From assembly GCF_024281035.1 (NCBI RefSeq), contig NZ_JAMXLH010000066.1, forward strand, positions 62,001 through 126,000: a DNA stretch of 64,000 nt, in the 5' to 3' direction. The notes below the pieces were generated by a model that was not told the DNA's origin, ran no database searches, and saw nothing but the letters and a program-made list of their open reading frames with translations. The translations under genes were made by a program, and so were the position numbers. Shown here in pieces: positions 17,705-26,386 of the stretch; the stretch's first letter is position 1; each line of letters starts with the position of its first letter. The stretch comes from Paraburkholderia sp. GTDB taxonomy: Bacteria > Pseudomonadota > Gammaproteobacteria > Burkholderiales > Burkholderiaceae.

Positions 17705-18365
17705 GCCAACTCCAGCGCCAGAGCGAAGCGCCGCTTCGCCACGTCGCATTGGTGCGTGCCGACAAACAGTCCTGAACCGACGCGCTTTGGGTGTGCTCGC
17801 TTTCGGCGCCGGCCGCGCACGTTTCCACATCGCACGTGAGGTAGCCGACTGCCGAGCGCGCATCGAGCAGGATCGCCAACACTTCGCTGGCCTCATCGGC
17901 GTCGACGTCGTTGTACACCGCACCGGCCGGCTCGTTCGCATAGACGAACAGCACGGGCGACGCATGCGCATTGCATTGCGCGAACGCTTCCAGCAAGCCA
18001 TAACCCAGCGTTTCGGTGCCTGCTGAGATCGCGGTGGCGGGAGATCGGTCGCGGCGCGCGATACCGAAGATGCCCGTCGCGGTATTGAGGACGGAGTGAC
18101 TGAATGCGGTTGGGGAAACGGGTGCAGCCGCTTGAATGTCTTCGAGAATGCCGGTCGTGCGTGCCAGTTCGCCATGACGCGAAGCGAATACCATGCGCAA
18201 TGCGCCGCTCTCGCCGGCACAATCATGAGCAGCCTGCAACGCGAGCCGGGATAGCCGACTCAATCGACGGCGTACCATCGGCTGGATAAATTCGACGCCC
18301 GGTGCCCCTTCGGTCGAAATTGACGTCCACCTGGCGATTGGCACGGTCCAACGCAAATCGGCCAT
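17688..18365 (-). CDS. short beta-ketoacyl synthase-like protein (first gene of the aryl-polyene operon)
   Basis: 225 residues matching the short ketosynthase-like family (Ketoacyl-synt_2, PF13723) typical of APE clusters: 'MVFASRHGEL' (59-67), 'SPTAFSHSVLNTATGIF' (84-100) and 'AISAGTETLGYGLLEA' (112-127). Where true ketosynthases have an active Cys this protein has Gly/Ala-rich sequence and it lacks the second half with the two His residues. It is therefore probably non-catalytic and structural or specificity-determining. Its length is normal for that family, so this is not a truncation. It is the first gene after a long AT-rich upstream region and so marks the operon's 5' end. The ribosome site is weak (GAGAA). 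Confidence 0.85.
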   Translation of the reverse strand: MADLRWTVPIARWTSISTEGAPGVEFIQPMVRRRLSRLSRLALQAAHDCAGESGALRMVFASRHGELARTTGILEDIQAAAPVSPTAFSHSVLNTATGIFGIARRDRSPATAISAGTETLGYGLLEAFAQCNAHASPVLFVYANEPAGAVYNDVDADEASEVLAILLDARSAVGYLTCDVETCAAGAESEHTQSASVQDCLSARTNATWRSGASLWRWSWHDRAA

Positions 18366-19034
18366 TATTGTTCTCGTGCGTAATTCTTTTCGGAAGCTTA
18401 TCGATTAGTATCAGTGCGCCCCCCCATTTGCACGCCCCGCTCTCCCGGAACATGCGCATTGGCGCACGGCATTACCACGCTGATCTCAACGCCCCCGAAT
18501 CAGCACGACTCGACCTTGTTCGAAACCCGTCGAACATGATCGAGATCAGATGCAACAAAAATGTGAAGGTGGGGATTTACGACTTTGATCGCACTCAGCA
18601 AATTGCGATTTCTTGACGGACTTCCCGGCAAACACATCGTGGCCGCAGTGGTGTATCACATGTTTGCACAATGTAACAAACCCTTACGCAAAGGGCAACG
18701 ATGGGCCTATGGGAATCGGAACAATTGATTCGTGGCATTCGGCGGATCGGATAGTAGGCAGCGCGCTGCTGACCAATGTCAGGAGCAAACAGGCGCATCG
18801 ATTATCAATAATTTGATCGACGTCAAAATCACCGCGCTGGCGAATTGCTGATTTGCATCGGCGAGCAATTATTTCGTATGCATTCGGCATGCTCCATGCA
18901 TGAATAATTCATTATCAACGGCGACAGAATACTTACAAAAACATTCAAATCGATCGGATCAAGAAAATCACGCCTGACGATAGCGCTTCGCCGCATTCGC
19001 CATCGGAAATAATCCGGTTCGTTCCTCAGCATCT
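18366..19034. other. AT-rich region upstream of the aryl-polyene operon
   Basis: About 670 bases with no convincing gene. Base composition drops sharply from the GC-rich cluster to AT-rich sequence, especially 18530-18990. It should contain the main promoter of the minus-strand pigment operon and the 3' flank of the small membrane-protein gene. Several -10-like AT-rich boxes exist, so I cannot choose one. Short open frames (18302-18616, 18613-18816) have no protein-like features. Confidence 0.5.
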
Positions 19035-19520
19035 TCACACCGCTACGTCGGAGTTAGCCGATGCCCGGGCAACCGCACCGAGGTGGTAACCAATACGCCA
19101 GAACATGAAAATGTTGACGACGCCCCCACATGCTGTGGACAGCCAGCCAACCAATGTTTGCCCGTAATCTGCAAAGCATGCGTCGATTAGCCAGTTCAAC
19201 GCAAACAGGAACACGACGAATTTCCATCCGACCGTGACCGATAGCGGGAAATAGCGCGACATGAAGCGAGTACCGCCACGGTTTCTGCCGAAGAGGTACA
19301 CAACGCCGGCTATGGTCACTCCGAAAGTGACCCACGCGTTGACGAGCGTCCACGGTTCAACTTTCGGACTCGGCGTTGCCGCGATGAGAGAGAACTGCAG
19401 CCAGTCGAAAGTCGTGATGGCGAGGAAATAGACGAAGATCGCCCGCTCCGAAAGCGAGTGTTCGATCAGCCTCTCCCTGACGTATGGCGTGCTCCAGCAA
19501 AGGCGGTGATCTACGGACAT
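19035..19520 (-). CDS. small four-helix membrane protein, function unknown
   Basis: 161 residues with four hydrophobic segments: 'AIFVYFLAITTFDWLQFSLIAA', 'WVTFGVTIAGVVYLFG', 'WKFVVFLFALNWLID' and 'GVVNIFMFWRIGYHLG' (shown in part). The composition and codon use look genuine even though the ribosome site is weak. No catalytic motif is visible. It is separated from the pigment operon by an AT-rich gap and from tRNA-Pro by about 460 bases, so no functional partner is apparent. Confidence 0.6.
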   Translation of the reverse strand: MSVDHRLCWSTPYVRERLIEHSLSERAIFVYFLAITTFDWLQFSLIAATPSPKVEPWTLVNAWVTFGVTIAGVVYLFGRNRGGTRFMSRYFPLSVTVGWKFVVFLFALNWLIDACFADYGQTLVGWLSTACGGVVNIFMFWRIGYHLGAVARASANSDVAV

Positions 19521-19982
19521 GCGAACGAATCTCAGAGATAGGTTCCGGGAAACTTCAAGCAGAGGAATTTTTCGTTAGGTTTCCTCATATATTGGCATAG
19601 ACCTCTCCGCGCTGCCTACGGCGTTCTGCTTCGGGGCGTTATGTGCGATTCATGAGGGCACGACGTTCCGCAGCATAACACCCGCTGCGGTGGTCACGAG
19701 TCTCGATACGATGCACCGCCACCAAGGGTGCATCGGTCGCGGTAAAACCAAGACCCGCGTCGTTGCTCTGGCGTCGGCAAGTCCACTTCAGATCGAACGT
19801 CTGCCGTTGCTTGTCGCGTCGATGTTCATCGCGTGCTATGGGTTGCAGAACCTGCATCCTTGCACGGCCCGACAAGCTCCTCCCGCCAAACTGCAAAATC
19901 CCAAGGTGGCCCCAGAGTGGCCCTATTCCGCACAGGAAAGAAAAAAGGACCTACGGCTTTCACCGTAAGTCCTTGATTTTCC
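19521..19982. other. intergenic region between membrane protein gene and tRNA-Pro
   Basis: No convincing gene. The right end holds the tRNA-Pro terminator (listed separately). A plus-strand frame at 19690-19968 ends close to the tRNA and has a C-terminal tail with a 'KVAPEWP'-like stretch, but lacks any recombinase residues, so it is not called. The 3' side of a tRNA is a common integration site, which is why this flank was inspected. Confidence 0.45.
19936..19976 (-). terminator. intrinsic terminator of tRNA-Pro
   Basis: On the minus strand a 12-pair stem with one mismatch (arms 19945-19956 and 19963-19974) is followed by a run of six Ts (complement of 19939-19944). It lies just past the tRNA-Pro 3' end, so it should end the tRNA transcript. 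Confidence 0.85.
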
Positions 19983-20059
<77 letters not shown>

Positions 20060-20129
20060 AGAGCTGAAAAGTATAACAGAGGCTCGCCCCAATTAGAACT
20101 GTCAGCGAGAAGTTTTGACGCGTCGCACC

Positions 20130-20534
20130 TCAACACCCCAGCAGATCGATCACGTGCAGCAATTCCTTGCGCAACTGATCGACATCGACCAGGGCCATCG
20201 CGCCTTGCGCGGCAACCTGCGCTTCGCCAGCCTCAGCCTGAGCCGCCGCCTCATCGGTCACAGCACCGTGCGCATCCAGACGGTTGCGCGCGCCATTGAT
20301 CGTGAAGCCCTGCTCGTACAGCAGCTCGCGTATGCGCCTGATCAGCAGCACCTCATGATGCTGGTAATAGCGACGGTTGCCCCGCCGCTTCACGGGCTTT
20401 AACTGCGTGAACTCCTGCTCCCAGTAACGCAGCACGTGTGGCTTCACGCCGCACAGCTCGCTTACTTCGCCAATCGTGAAATAACGCTTGGCTGGAATCG
20501 GAGGCAAGACGACCTTTTCGACTGTCTGTGTCAT
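20130..20534 (-). CDS. MerR-family transcriptional regulator adjacent to ihfA
   Basis: 134 residues from ATG 20534 (a ten-residue longer frame has no better start). The winged-helix motif is at residues 17-85: 'YFTIGEVSELCGVKPHVLRYWE' (shown in parts: FTIGEV, PHVLRYWE), 'RRGNRRYY' and 'LLIRRIRELLYEQGFTI'. The C-terminus is Ala/Glu/Gln-rich and probably helical for dimerisation. There are no Cys-rich metal sites, so it is not a typical metal sensor. This gene regularly follows ihfA in beta- and gammaproteobacteria and may belong to the same transcript. The target genes are not evident. Confidence 0.9.
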   Translation of the reverse strand: MTQTVEKVVLPPIPAKRYFTIGEVSELCGVKPHVLRYWEQEFTQLKPVKRRGNRRYYQHHEVLLIRRIRELLYEQGFTINGARNRLDAHGAVTDEAAAQAEAGEAQVAAQGAMALVDVDQLRKELLHVIDLLGC

Positions 20535-20628
20535 CGCCAGGTTGCCGTCGTGGTGGTTGCGCAATATCGCGTCGCCGTTTCGCTACGCTGCCCGCCTCAT
20601 GCCACCGCGGCGGGGGCGCCGCTTGGGT

Positions 20629-21024
20629 TCAGCGGGTGAAGCTCGCTTCGGCGCCGCTTTCCACCAGCGCCTTCAATTTCTGGCTCGCATGGAACGTCAC
20701 GACACGGCGCGCGGCGATCGGAATCGCCTCGCCCGTCTTCGGATTGCGGCCAGGCCGTTGCGGCTTGTCGCGCAACTGAAAATTGCCGAAGCCCGACAGC
20801 TTCACGCTGTCGCCGCTCTCCAGCGCGTCGCGGATCACGTCGAAGAACGCTTCGACCATGTCCTTCGCCTCGCGCTTGTTGAGCCCGACGTTGTCGAACA
20901 GCAGCTCCGCCAGCTCAGCTTTGGTCAGCGTCGGCGTGTCCGTCGAGGCAGGTATATCGCGATTCATGGCGCTTCGCTGTGCCGCAAGGAGGGCTTCGAA
21001 ATCACTCGAGTTCATTTCGTTCAT
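20629..21024 (-). CDS. ihfA: integration host factor alpha subunit
   Basis: 131 residues. The IHF/HU domain spans residues 31-125: 'LTKAELAELLFDNVGLNKREAK', 'VKLSGFGNFQLRDKPQRPGRNPKTGE' (shown in parts SGFGNF, RPGRNPKTGE) and 'AARRVVTFHASQKLK', with the intercalating Pro in the R-P-G-R-N-P arm. An N-terminal extension of about 30 residues precedes the domain, as in other Burkholderia IhfA proteins; ATG 20967 would give a shorter form. It pairs with IhfB to bend DNA. It lies about 100 bases after pheT, the conserved pheST-ihfA order, so co-transcription is likely. Confidence 0.95.
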   Translation of the reverse strand: MNEMNSSDFEALLAAQRSAMNRDIPASTDTPTLTKAELAELLFDNVGLNKREAKDMVEAFFDVIRDALESGDSVKLSGFGNFQLRDKPQRPGRNPKTGEAIPIAARRVVTFHASQKLKALVESGAEASFTR

Positions 21025-21127
21025 CTATCTATGAAATGGCGCGCTTCCGGATGCAACAGCGCTGCAAACCGGAAGCCTTGTCAACGGGACGCGTGAGCCT
21101 CAGGCCTTATTCAGGCCTTACGAGACC

Positions 21128-23569
21128 TTATCCACGCAGCCGGGCGCCATACACTCGAGCCAGGCGGTCCACCAGGGACTTGATGGCCGCATCGACCGTC
21201 TCGTCCTGAAGGGTTCCGCCAGTATCTTGCAGGGTCACCCGGAAGGCAAGGCTTTTCTCGTCCGCGCCAAGCCCGGAAGTATTTGATTTTGCACGAAATT
21301 CATCGAAAAGCGCAACCCTCTGAACAATCCGGCAAACCTCATCCTGCATGCCATTCTGGAACTCGTCCAGCAACGCCTGGACCTCGATTTTCTGATCGAC
21401 GACAAGCGCGATATCGCGGCGCACCGGCGGGAATTTCGAGACATCAGACGGAGCCGGCAGTTCGCATGCCATCAGCGCATCGGCTTCCACCTCGAAGAGG
21501 ATCGGTGCGTGCGGCAGATCGTACTTCTGCATCCAGCGCGGATGCATCTCGCCAATCCAGCCCACCGCCTTGCCGTCCACTTCGATGCGCGCGCTGCGAC
21601 CCGGGTGCAGCGCCGGATGCTCAGCCTTCACGAAGTGCGGCACGCGCGGCGCGAACAGCGCTTCGAGATCGCCCTTCATGTCGAAGAAGTCGACGGCGCG
21701 CGACGGCACGCCCCACTGCTCTTCGAATGCCTGACCATAGGCGAGCACGCCGATCATCTTCGGTTGTGCGAAGCCTTCGACGGTCATCTCGCCCGCAACG
21801 ATCGACGGATCGTGCAGGAAAATGCGGCCCGCCTCGAACACGCGCACGCGCTCGGCGCGGCGGTTGAGGTTGTGGCGCAGCACATTGACGAGGCTGCCGA
21901 ACAGCGTCGTGCGCATGACCGAGAGCTGGCTCGCGATCGGGTTCAGCAGACGCACGGGCTTGTCGTTGCCCGCGAAGTCCTGCTCCCACTCGGCATCGAC
22001 AAAGCTGAAGTTGATCGTTTCCGCATAGTCGCGCGCGGCGAGCGCGTGACGAATCGCGTGAATCGAGCGGCGCGTCTCGTTGGTCGTGCGCATCTCGCTC
22101 TTCGCGACGGGCGGATTCGCCGGGATCTTCTCGAAGCCGTAAATACGCGCGACTTCCTCGATCAGGTCTTCTTCGATTTCGATGTCGAAGCGGTACGCCG
22201 GCGGCGTCACGCTGAACGTTTCGCCCTCGTCGCCACGGCTGCGCTCGAACGCGAGGCCAAGACGCGTGAAGATCTGCGCGATCTCTTCGGCGCCGATCTG
22301 CACGCCGATGATGCGGTTCGCACGCGCCACACGCATGGTCACGGGCGCGCGCTTCGGCACATTGACGGTCTGGTCGTCGATCGGGCCGGCTGCGCCGCCG
22401 CAGATATCGAGGATCAGTTGCGTGATGCGCTCGATATGCTCGACGGTCGTCGACCAGTCGACGCCACGCTCGAAGCGATGGCCCGCATCGGTCGAGAAGT
22501 TGTAGCGGCGCGAGCGGCCACGGATGCTGTCCGGCCACCAGAACGCCGCTTCGAGATAGATGTTCGTCGTGTCGAGCGAGACGGCCGTGCTGTCGCCGCC
22601 CATGATGCCCGCGAGACTTTCAATCTCGCGCTCGTCGGCAATCACGCCCACGGTTTCGTCGACTTCGACGGTGCTGCCGTTGAGCAGCTTGAGCGTCTCG
22701 CCCTTGCGGCCCCAGCGCACGTCCATCGAGCCGTGGATCTTGTCGAGATCGAACACGTGCGACGGGCGGCCCAGTTCGAGCATCACGTAGTTCGAGATGT
22801 CGACGAGCGCCGAAATGCTGCGCTGGCCCGAGCGCTCGAGACGGTCGACCATCCATTGCGGCGTCTTCGCATGTGCGTTCACGCCGCGAATCACGCGGCC
22901 CGAGAAGCGGCCGCACAGGTCCGGCGCCGAGATCTTCACCGGCAGCTTTTCGTCGAGCGTCACGTTCACCGTCGGGAACGCGGGCGCGAGCAGCGGCGCG
23001 CCGGTAATCGCGGACGTTTCGCGTGCAACGCCGTACACCGACAGGCAGTCGGCCTTGTTCGGCGTGAGCTTGATTTCGAAGATGGTGTCATCGAGGTTGA
23101 GCGTCTCGCGGATGTCCTGGCCGATCGGCGTGTCTTGCGGCAGGATCAACAGGCCGCTGTGGTCCTCGGAGAGCTTCAGTTCGCGCGCCGAGCACAGCAT
23201 GCCCTGGCTTTCCACGCCGCGCAGCTTCGACAGCTTGATCGCGAACGGCTTGCCGCCTTCCTCGGCGGGCGGCAGTTCCGCGCCGACGAGCGCCACCGGC
23301 ACCTTGATGCCGGGCGCAACGTTCGGCGCGCCGCAGACGATGTTCAGCGTCGCGCCCGTGCCGGCATCGACCTGACACACGTTGAGCTTGTCCGCGTCCG
23401 GGTGCTTGACGACTTCGAGCACGCGCCCGACGACGATCTTCGACGTGGGCGGCGCGACCGGGCGCAGGCCTTCGACTTCGAGGCCGGCCATGGTGAGCGC
23501 GTGGGCGAGTTCGTCGGTCGTGAGCTTCGGATCGACAAAGCTTCTCAGCCAGGATTCGGGGAATAGCAT
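21128..23569 (-). CDS. pheT: phenylalanyl-tRNA synthetase beta subunit
   Basis: 813 residues, the normal length for bacterial PheT. Domains in order: N-terminal module with the EMAP/OB-like tRNA-binding domain (about 40-150, 'VVGRVLEVVKHPDADKL' in part), B3/B4 editing region (about 220-390), B5 (about 410-480), catalytic-like core (about 490-700, with 'SFVDAEWEQDF') and the C-terminal anticodon-binding FDX-ACB domain (from about 715, ending 'RLARVYGARLRG'). It forms an alpha2-beta2 enzyme with PheS that charges tRNA-Phe and edits Tyr-tRNA-Phe. It lies 116 bases after pheS in the same operon. Confidence 0.98.
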   Translation of the reverse strand: MLFPESWLRSFVDPKLTTDELAHALTMAGLEVEGLRPVAPPTSKIVVGRVLEVVKHPDADKLNVCQVDAGTGATLNIVCGAPNVAPGIKVPVALVGAELPPAEEGGKPFAIKLSKLRGVESQGMLCSARELKLSEDHSGLLILPQDTPIGQDIRETLNLDDTIFEIKLTPNKADCLSVYGVARETSAITGAPLLAPAFPTVNVTLDEKLPVKISAPDLCGRFSGRVIRGVNAHAKTPQWMVDRLERSGQRSISALVDISNYVMLELGRPSHVFDLDKIHGSMDVRWGRKGETLKLLNGSTVEVDETVGVIADEREIESLAGIMGGDSTAVSLDTTNIYLEAAFWWPDSIRGRSRRYNFSTDAGHRFERGVDWSTTVEHIERITQLILDICGGAAGPIDDQTVNVPKRAPVTMRVARANRIIGVQIGAEEIAQIFTRLGLAFERSRGDEGETFSVTPPAYRFDIEIEEDLIEEVARIYGFEKIPANPPVAKSEMRTTNETRRSIHAIRHALAARDYAETINFSFVDAEWEQDFAGNDKPVRLLNPIASQLSVMRTTLFGSLVNVLRHNLNRRAERVRVFEAGRIFLHDPSIVAGEMTVEGFAQPKMIGVLAYGQAFEEQWGVPSRAVDFFDMKGDLEALFAPRVPHFVKAEHPALHPGRSARIEVDGKAVGWIGEMHPRWMQKYDLPHAPILFEVEADALMACELPAPSDVSKFPPVRRDIALVVDQKIEVQALLDEFQNGMQDEVCRIVQRVALFDEFRAKSNTSGLGADEKSLAFRVTLQDTGGTLQDETVDAAIKSLVDRLARVYGARLRG

Positions 23570-23685
23570 TTCGTTGTACGTTCCAGACAGATTGAGACCA
23601 CAGCGAAGGGTTCTCGCGCACCGTTATTTCAGTGCAGCGTCCGCCTCGCAAAGCGCAGATGCGTCGCGTCCCGCGAAGGGACGCC

Positions 23686-24699
23686 TCAGGCGAACTGGCG
23701 CAGGAAGCGCAGATCGCCTTCGAAGAACAGGCGCAGATCCTGCACGCCGTAACGCAGCATCGTCAGGCGTTCGAGACCGCTGCCGAACGCGAAGCCGATA
23801 TAGCGCTCCGGGTCGAGGCCCATGTTGCGGATCACGGTCGGATGCACCTGGCCCGAGCCCGAGATCTCGAGCCACTTGCCGGCGTTCTTGCCATGCTCGA
23901 ACATCATGTCGATTTCGGCCGACGGCTCCGTGAACGGGAAGTACGAAGGACGGAAGCGCACCTTGATATCGTCGCGCTCGAAGAACTTCTTGAGGAAATC
24001 CGTGTAGACGCCCTTCAGATCCGCGAAGCTGATGTTCTCCTCGATCCACAGGCCTTCGACCTGGTTGAACATCGGCGAGTGGGTCGCGTCGCTGTCGACG
24101 CGATAGGTGCGGCCCGGCACGATCACCTTGATGGGCGGCGTGTGCGTGCGCGCATAGCGCACCTGCATCGGGCTCGTGTGGGTGCGCAGCACGAGCGGCA
24201 GGCCTTTGGCGTCCTTGCCGTCGATGTAGAACGTGTCCTGCATCGAGCGCGCCGGATGGTTTTCGGGGCTGTTGAGCGACGTGAAGTTGTACCAGTCGGT
24301 CTCGATTTCCGGACCGTCGGCGACGTCGAAGCCGATCGAGCCGAAAATCTGCTCGACACGTTCCCACGTGCGCATCACCGGGTGCAGACTGCCCTTGCCT
24401 TGCCCGCGGCCCGGCAGGGTCACGTCGATCGCCTCGGCGGCGAGGCGCTGGTTCAGGAGCGCATCGGCAAGCGCCTGGCGGCGCGCGTTCAGCGCGGCCT
24501 CGACCTGCTGCTTGACGGCGTTGATGCGCGCGCCTTCGGTCTTGCGCGTCTCGGGATCGAGCTTGCCCAAGCCCTTCAGCAGCTCGGTGAGCGAACCCGA
24601 CTTGCCGAGAAAACGGGCTTTCTCGTTTTCGAGCGTGTTGACGTCAGGGGCGGAAGTGAAGGCGCTTTGCGCGTCGGCGACAATCTGGTCCAGATCCAT
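23686..24699 (-). CDS. pheS: phenylalanyl-tRNA synthetase alpha subunit
   Basis: 337 residues from ATG 24699 (M-D-L-D-Q-I-V). ATG 24708 and far-upstream TTG starts are possible but give atypical N-termini. A coiled-coil N-terminal arm (to about 90) is followed by the class II catalytic core: 'HPVMRTWERVEQIFGSIGF', 'TDWYNFTSLNSPENHPAR' (motif 2 region), 'DSDATHSPMFNQVEGLWI' and the motif 3 'GFAFGSGLERLTMLRYG'. It binds ATP and Phe. Preceded by a strong terminator-like hairpin (24814-24850), suggesting that only part of upstream transcription continues into pheST. Confidence 0.98.
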   Translation of the reverse strand: MDLDQIVADAQSAFTSAPDVNTLENEKARFLGKSGSLTELLKGLGKLDPETRKTEGARINAVKQQVEAALNARRQALADALLNQRLAAEAIDVTLPGRGQGKGSLHPVMRTWERVEQIFGSIGFDVADGPEIETDWYNFTSLNSPENHPARSMQDTFYIDGKDAKGLPLVLRTHTSPMQVRYARTHTPPIKVIVPGRTYRVDSDATHSPMFNQVEGLWIEENISFADLKGVYTDFLKKFFERDDIKVRFRPSYFPFTEPSAEIDMMFEHGKNAGKWLEISGSGQVHPTVIRNMGLDPERYIGFAFGSGLERLTMLRYGVQDLRLFFEGDLRFLRQFA

Positions 24700-24813
24700 T
24701 GATCCCATCTTTTCAGCGTCAGTGTTTGAGTCTTGAGCGATGCCGCTGCGCGCTACGATGTGCGAGCGGCACGGCATGAAATGATGCAAAAAGCGGCGCA
24801 AGAAGCGTATTTA

Positions 24814-24850
24814 CCAACAAAAACGGGGCTCGGTGAGGAGCCCCGTTTTT
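24814..24850 (-). terminator. strong intrinsic terminator/attenuator between rplT and pheS
   Basis: A perfect 12-pair stem (arms 24820-24831 and 24838-24849) with a six-base loop is followed on the minus strand by TTTTTGTT. It lies about 115 bases before the pheS start. It may end the infC-rpmI-rplT transcript or attenuate pheST. A leader peptide rich in Phe codons, as in enterobacterial pheM, was not convincingly found. Confidence 0.85.
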
Positions 24851-24900
24851 GTTGCAGCGAATGCGTCACTCCGCGAAACGGCCGGAGTATTCGCTGCAAC
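24851..24900 (-). promoter_or_regulatory. long hairpin directly preceding the rplT-pheS terminator
   Basis: A 12-base perfect inverted repeat (24851-24862 with 24889-24900) encloses a second six-pair stem (24868-24873 with 24883-24888). Its 3' arm ends exactly where the terminator's A-run and stem begin. It could act as a pause or protective hairpin, or compete with an antiterminator. Function is inferred from structure only. Confidence 0.6.
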
Positions 24901-24924
24901 GAACCTGCGCAATACCTGGTGCTA

Positions 24925-25284
24925 TCAGGCAGCGACGGCGGCTTTCACCTGCTTGACGATCGCAGCAAATGCAGCCTTGTCGAACACCGCCATGTCGGCC
25001 AGAACCTTGCGGTCGAGTTCGATCGACGCCTTCTTCAGGCCGTTGATGAACACGCTGTAGGTCATGTCGTGCTGACGCACCGCCGCGTTGATACGCGTGA
25101 TCCACAGTGCACGGAACACACGCTTCTTGTTGCGGCGATCGCGGTAGGCGTACTGGCCTGCGCGCATGACCGCCTGCTTGGCGATGCGATAGACGTTATT
25201 GCGACGGCCGCGGTAACCCTTGGCCAGGTTGATGATCTTCTTGTGACGGGCCCGTGCGGTAACCCCACGTTTTACTCGAGGCAT
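24925..25284 (-). CDS. rplT: 50S ribosomal protein L20
   Basis: 119 residues, standard length. It begins [17 protein letters not shown] and contains '[12 protein letters not shown]' and '[17 protein letters not shown]', all hallmarks of L20. It binds 23S rRNA early in large-subunit assembly. In bacteria L20 often represses translation of its own operon by binding the rpmI leader mRNA. It lies 30 bases after rpmI and precedes pheS. Confidence 0.98.
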
Positions 25285-25314
25285 GTTTAGCTCCTGTGAG
25301 TTGTCGGTTGAGGA

Positions 25315-25512
25315 TTACGCGAACGGCATCATTGCGCGAACGGAGTTCAGATCGGAATCATGAACGGCCGTTGCACCACGCAGGTGACGCTTGTTCTTGG
25401 TGGTCTTCTTGGTCAGGATGTGACGCTTGAAGGCTTGACCGCGCTTGACGGTACCACCCGGACGCACCACGAAGCGCTTTGCAGCGCTCTTCTTGGTCTT
25501 CATCTTGGGCAT
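25315..25512 (-). CDS. rpmI: 50S ribosomal protein L35
   Basis: 65 residues from ATG 25512. It begins M-P-K-M-K-T-K-K-S-A-A-K-R-F and is strongly basic, with 'HILTKKTTKNKRHLRG' in the middle, typical of L35. The frame starting at 25602 adds a non-homologous leader and is rejected. It is part of the infC-rpmI-rplT ribosomal operon. Confidence 0.98.
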   Translation of the reverse strand: MPKMKTKKSAAKRFVVRPGGTVKRGQAFKRHILTKKTTKNKRHLRGATAVHDSDLNSVRAMMPFA

Positions 25513-25814
25513 GACGAATACTCCATTATTTGATGGACATGGGTGTGCGGCTGGCTCTCGCGCGCGATGCGCTTTGCCCTCTGACCGCCCTTCGAAACCC
25601 ACTCCACTTGTTTTGGCAGCTGGCTGATCTTGCTAACGGCCGCTTTCAGGAAAAACGCCCGTTTACCGCACTGAACGTGCGGCGCGCGGGCGCCGTTCCG
25701 GAACCTGCTTCGCACCCCGGCATCGAACACCGCCGCGGCGTACCACTTAAAACTGCGCAAAACTTCGCACCCGCTGCGCCGCCAGTGCGGCGCCACGCGT
25801 GCTCATTTCTGTAC
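25513..25814. other. infC-rpmI intergenic leader
   Basis: About 300 bases without a real gene. In many bacteria this leader folds into a pseudoknot or binding site for L20 autoregulation of rpmI-rplT. I could not derive a specific fold by eye, so the regulatory role is inference from the conserved gene order. The frame at 25500-25796 has no protein features. Confidence 0.45.
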
Positions 25815-26336
25815 TTACTTCTTTTTCTTCGGAGCGAGCACCATGATCATCTGGCGCCCTTCCATCTTCGGCATCTGCTCGACCTGGCCCACCTCGTCGA
25901 GGTCAAGGCGCAGACGTTCGAGCATGCGCATGCCGATTTCCTGGTGGGCCATTTCGCGGCCCCGGAAACGCAACGTGATCTTCGTCTTGTCACCTTCTTC
26001 GAGGAAGCGGGTGAGATTGCGCAGCTTCACGTTGTAATCGCCGTCGTCGGTACCCGGGCGGAATTTGACTTCCTTGACCTGGATGACCTTCTGCTTGAGC
26101 TTGGCCTCGTGCTGCTTCTTCGCCTCCTGGTACTTGAATTTGCCGTAGTCCATCAAACGGCAAACCGGAGGCACTGCCTGCGGCGCAATTTCAACCAGAT
26201 CGACGTCCTGTTGTTCCGACATCCGGAACGCATCAGCGAGCTTTACGATGCCGAGCGGCTCATTGTCGATTCCGACGAGACGCACCTCGGGCGCAGAAAT
26301 TTCGCCGTTGATGCGATGCGACTTATCAGTAGCGAT
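25815..26336 (-). CDS. infC: translation initiation factor IF-3 (non-AUG start)
   Basis: 173 residues when read from an ATC codon at 26336. The reading I-A-T-D-K-S-H-R-I-N-G-E-I-S-A-P-E-V-R-L-V-G continues straight into the canonical IF-3 sequence, and AGAGGA lies eight bases upstream of ATC. The GTG at 26285 would cut off the conserved N-terminus. The N-terminal domain (to about 80) has 'VDLVEIAPQAVPPVCRLMDYGK' (in part) and the C-terminal domain has 'KVIQVKEVKFRPGTDDGDY'. IF-3 checks start codons on the 30S subunit. A rare start codon lets IF-3 repress its own translation, as known in Escherichia coli with ATT. Confidence 0.95.
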   Translation of the reverse strand: MATDKSHRINGEISAPEVRLVGIDNEPLGIVKLADAFRMSEQQDVDLVEIAPQAVPPVCRLMDYGKFKYQEAKKQHEAKLKQKVIQVKEVKFRPGTDDGDYNVKLRNLTRFLEEGDKTKITLRFRGREMAHQEIGMRMLERLRLDLDEVGQVEQMPKMEGRQMIMVLAPKKKK

Positions 26337-26386
26337 GTTACGTTTCCTCTAAAAATTAAAAAAACGAGCCGCGCTGCCGGAGTGGC

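Noticed and set aside
16910..18226. 438-codon frame containing the acyltransferase
   Set aside because: The N-terminal 170 residues are antiphase read-through of the short ketosynthase-like gene.
19690..19968. Possible integrase remnant beside tRNA-Pro
   Set aside because: No R...H-x-x-R...Y recombinase residues, no repeat of the tRNA 3' end was found.
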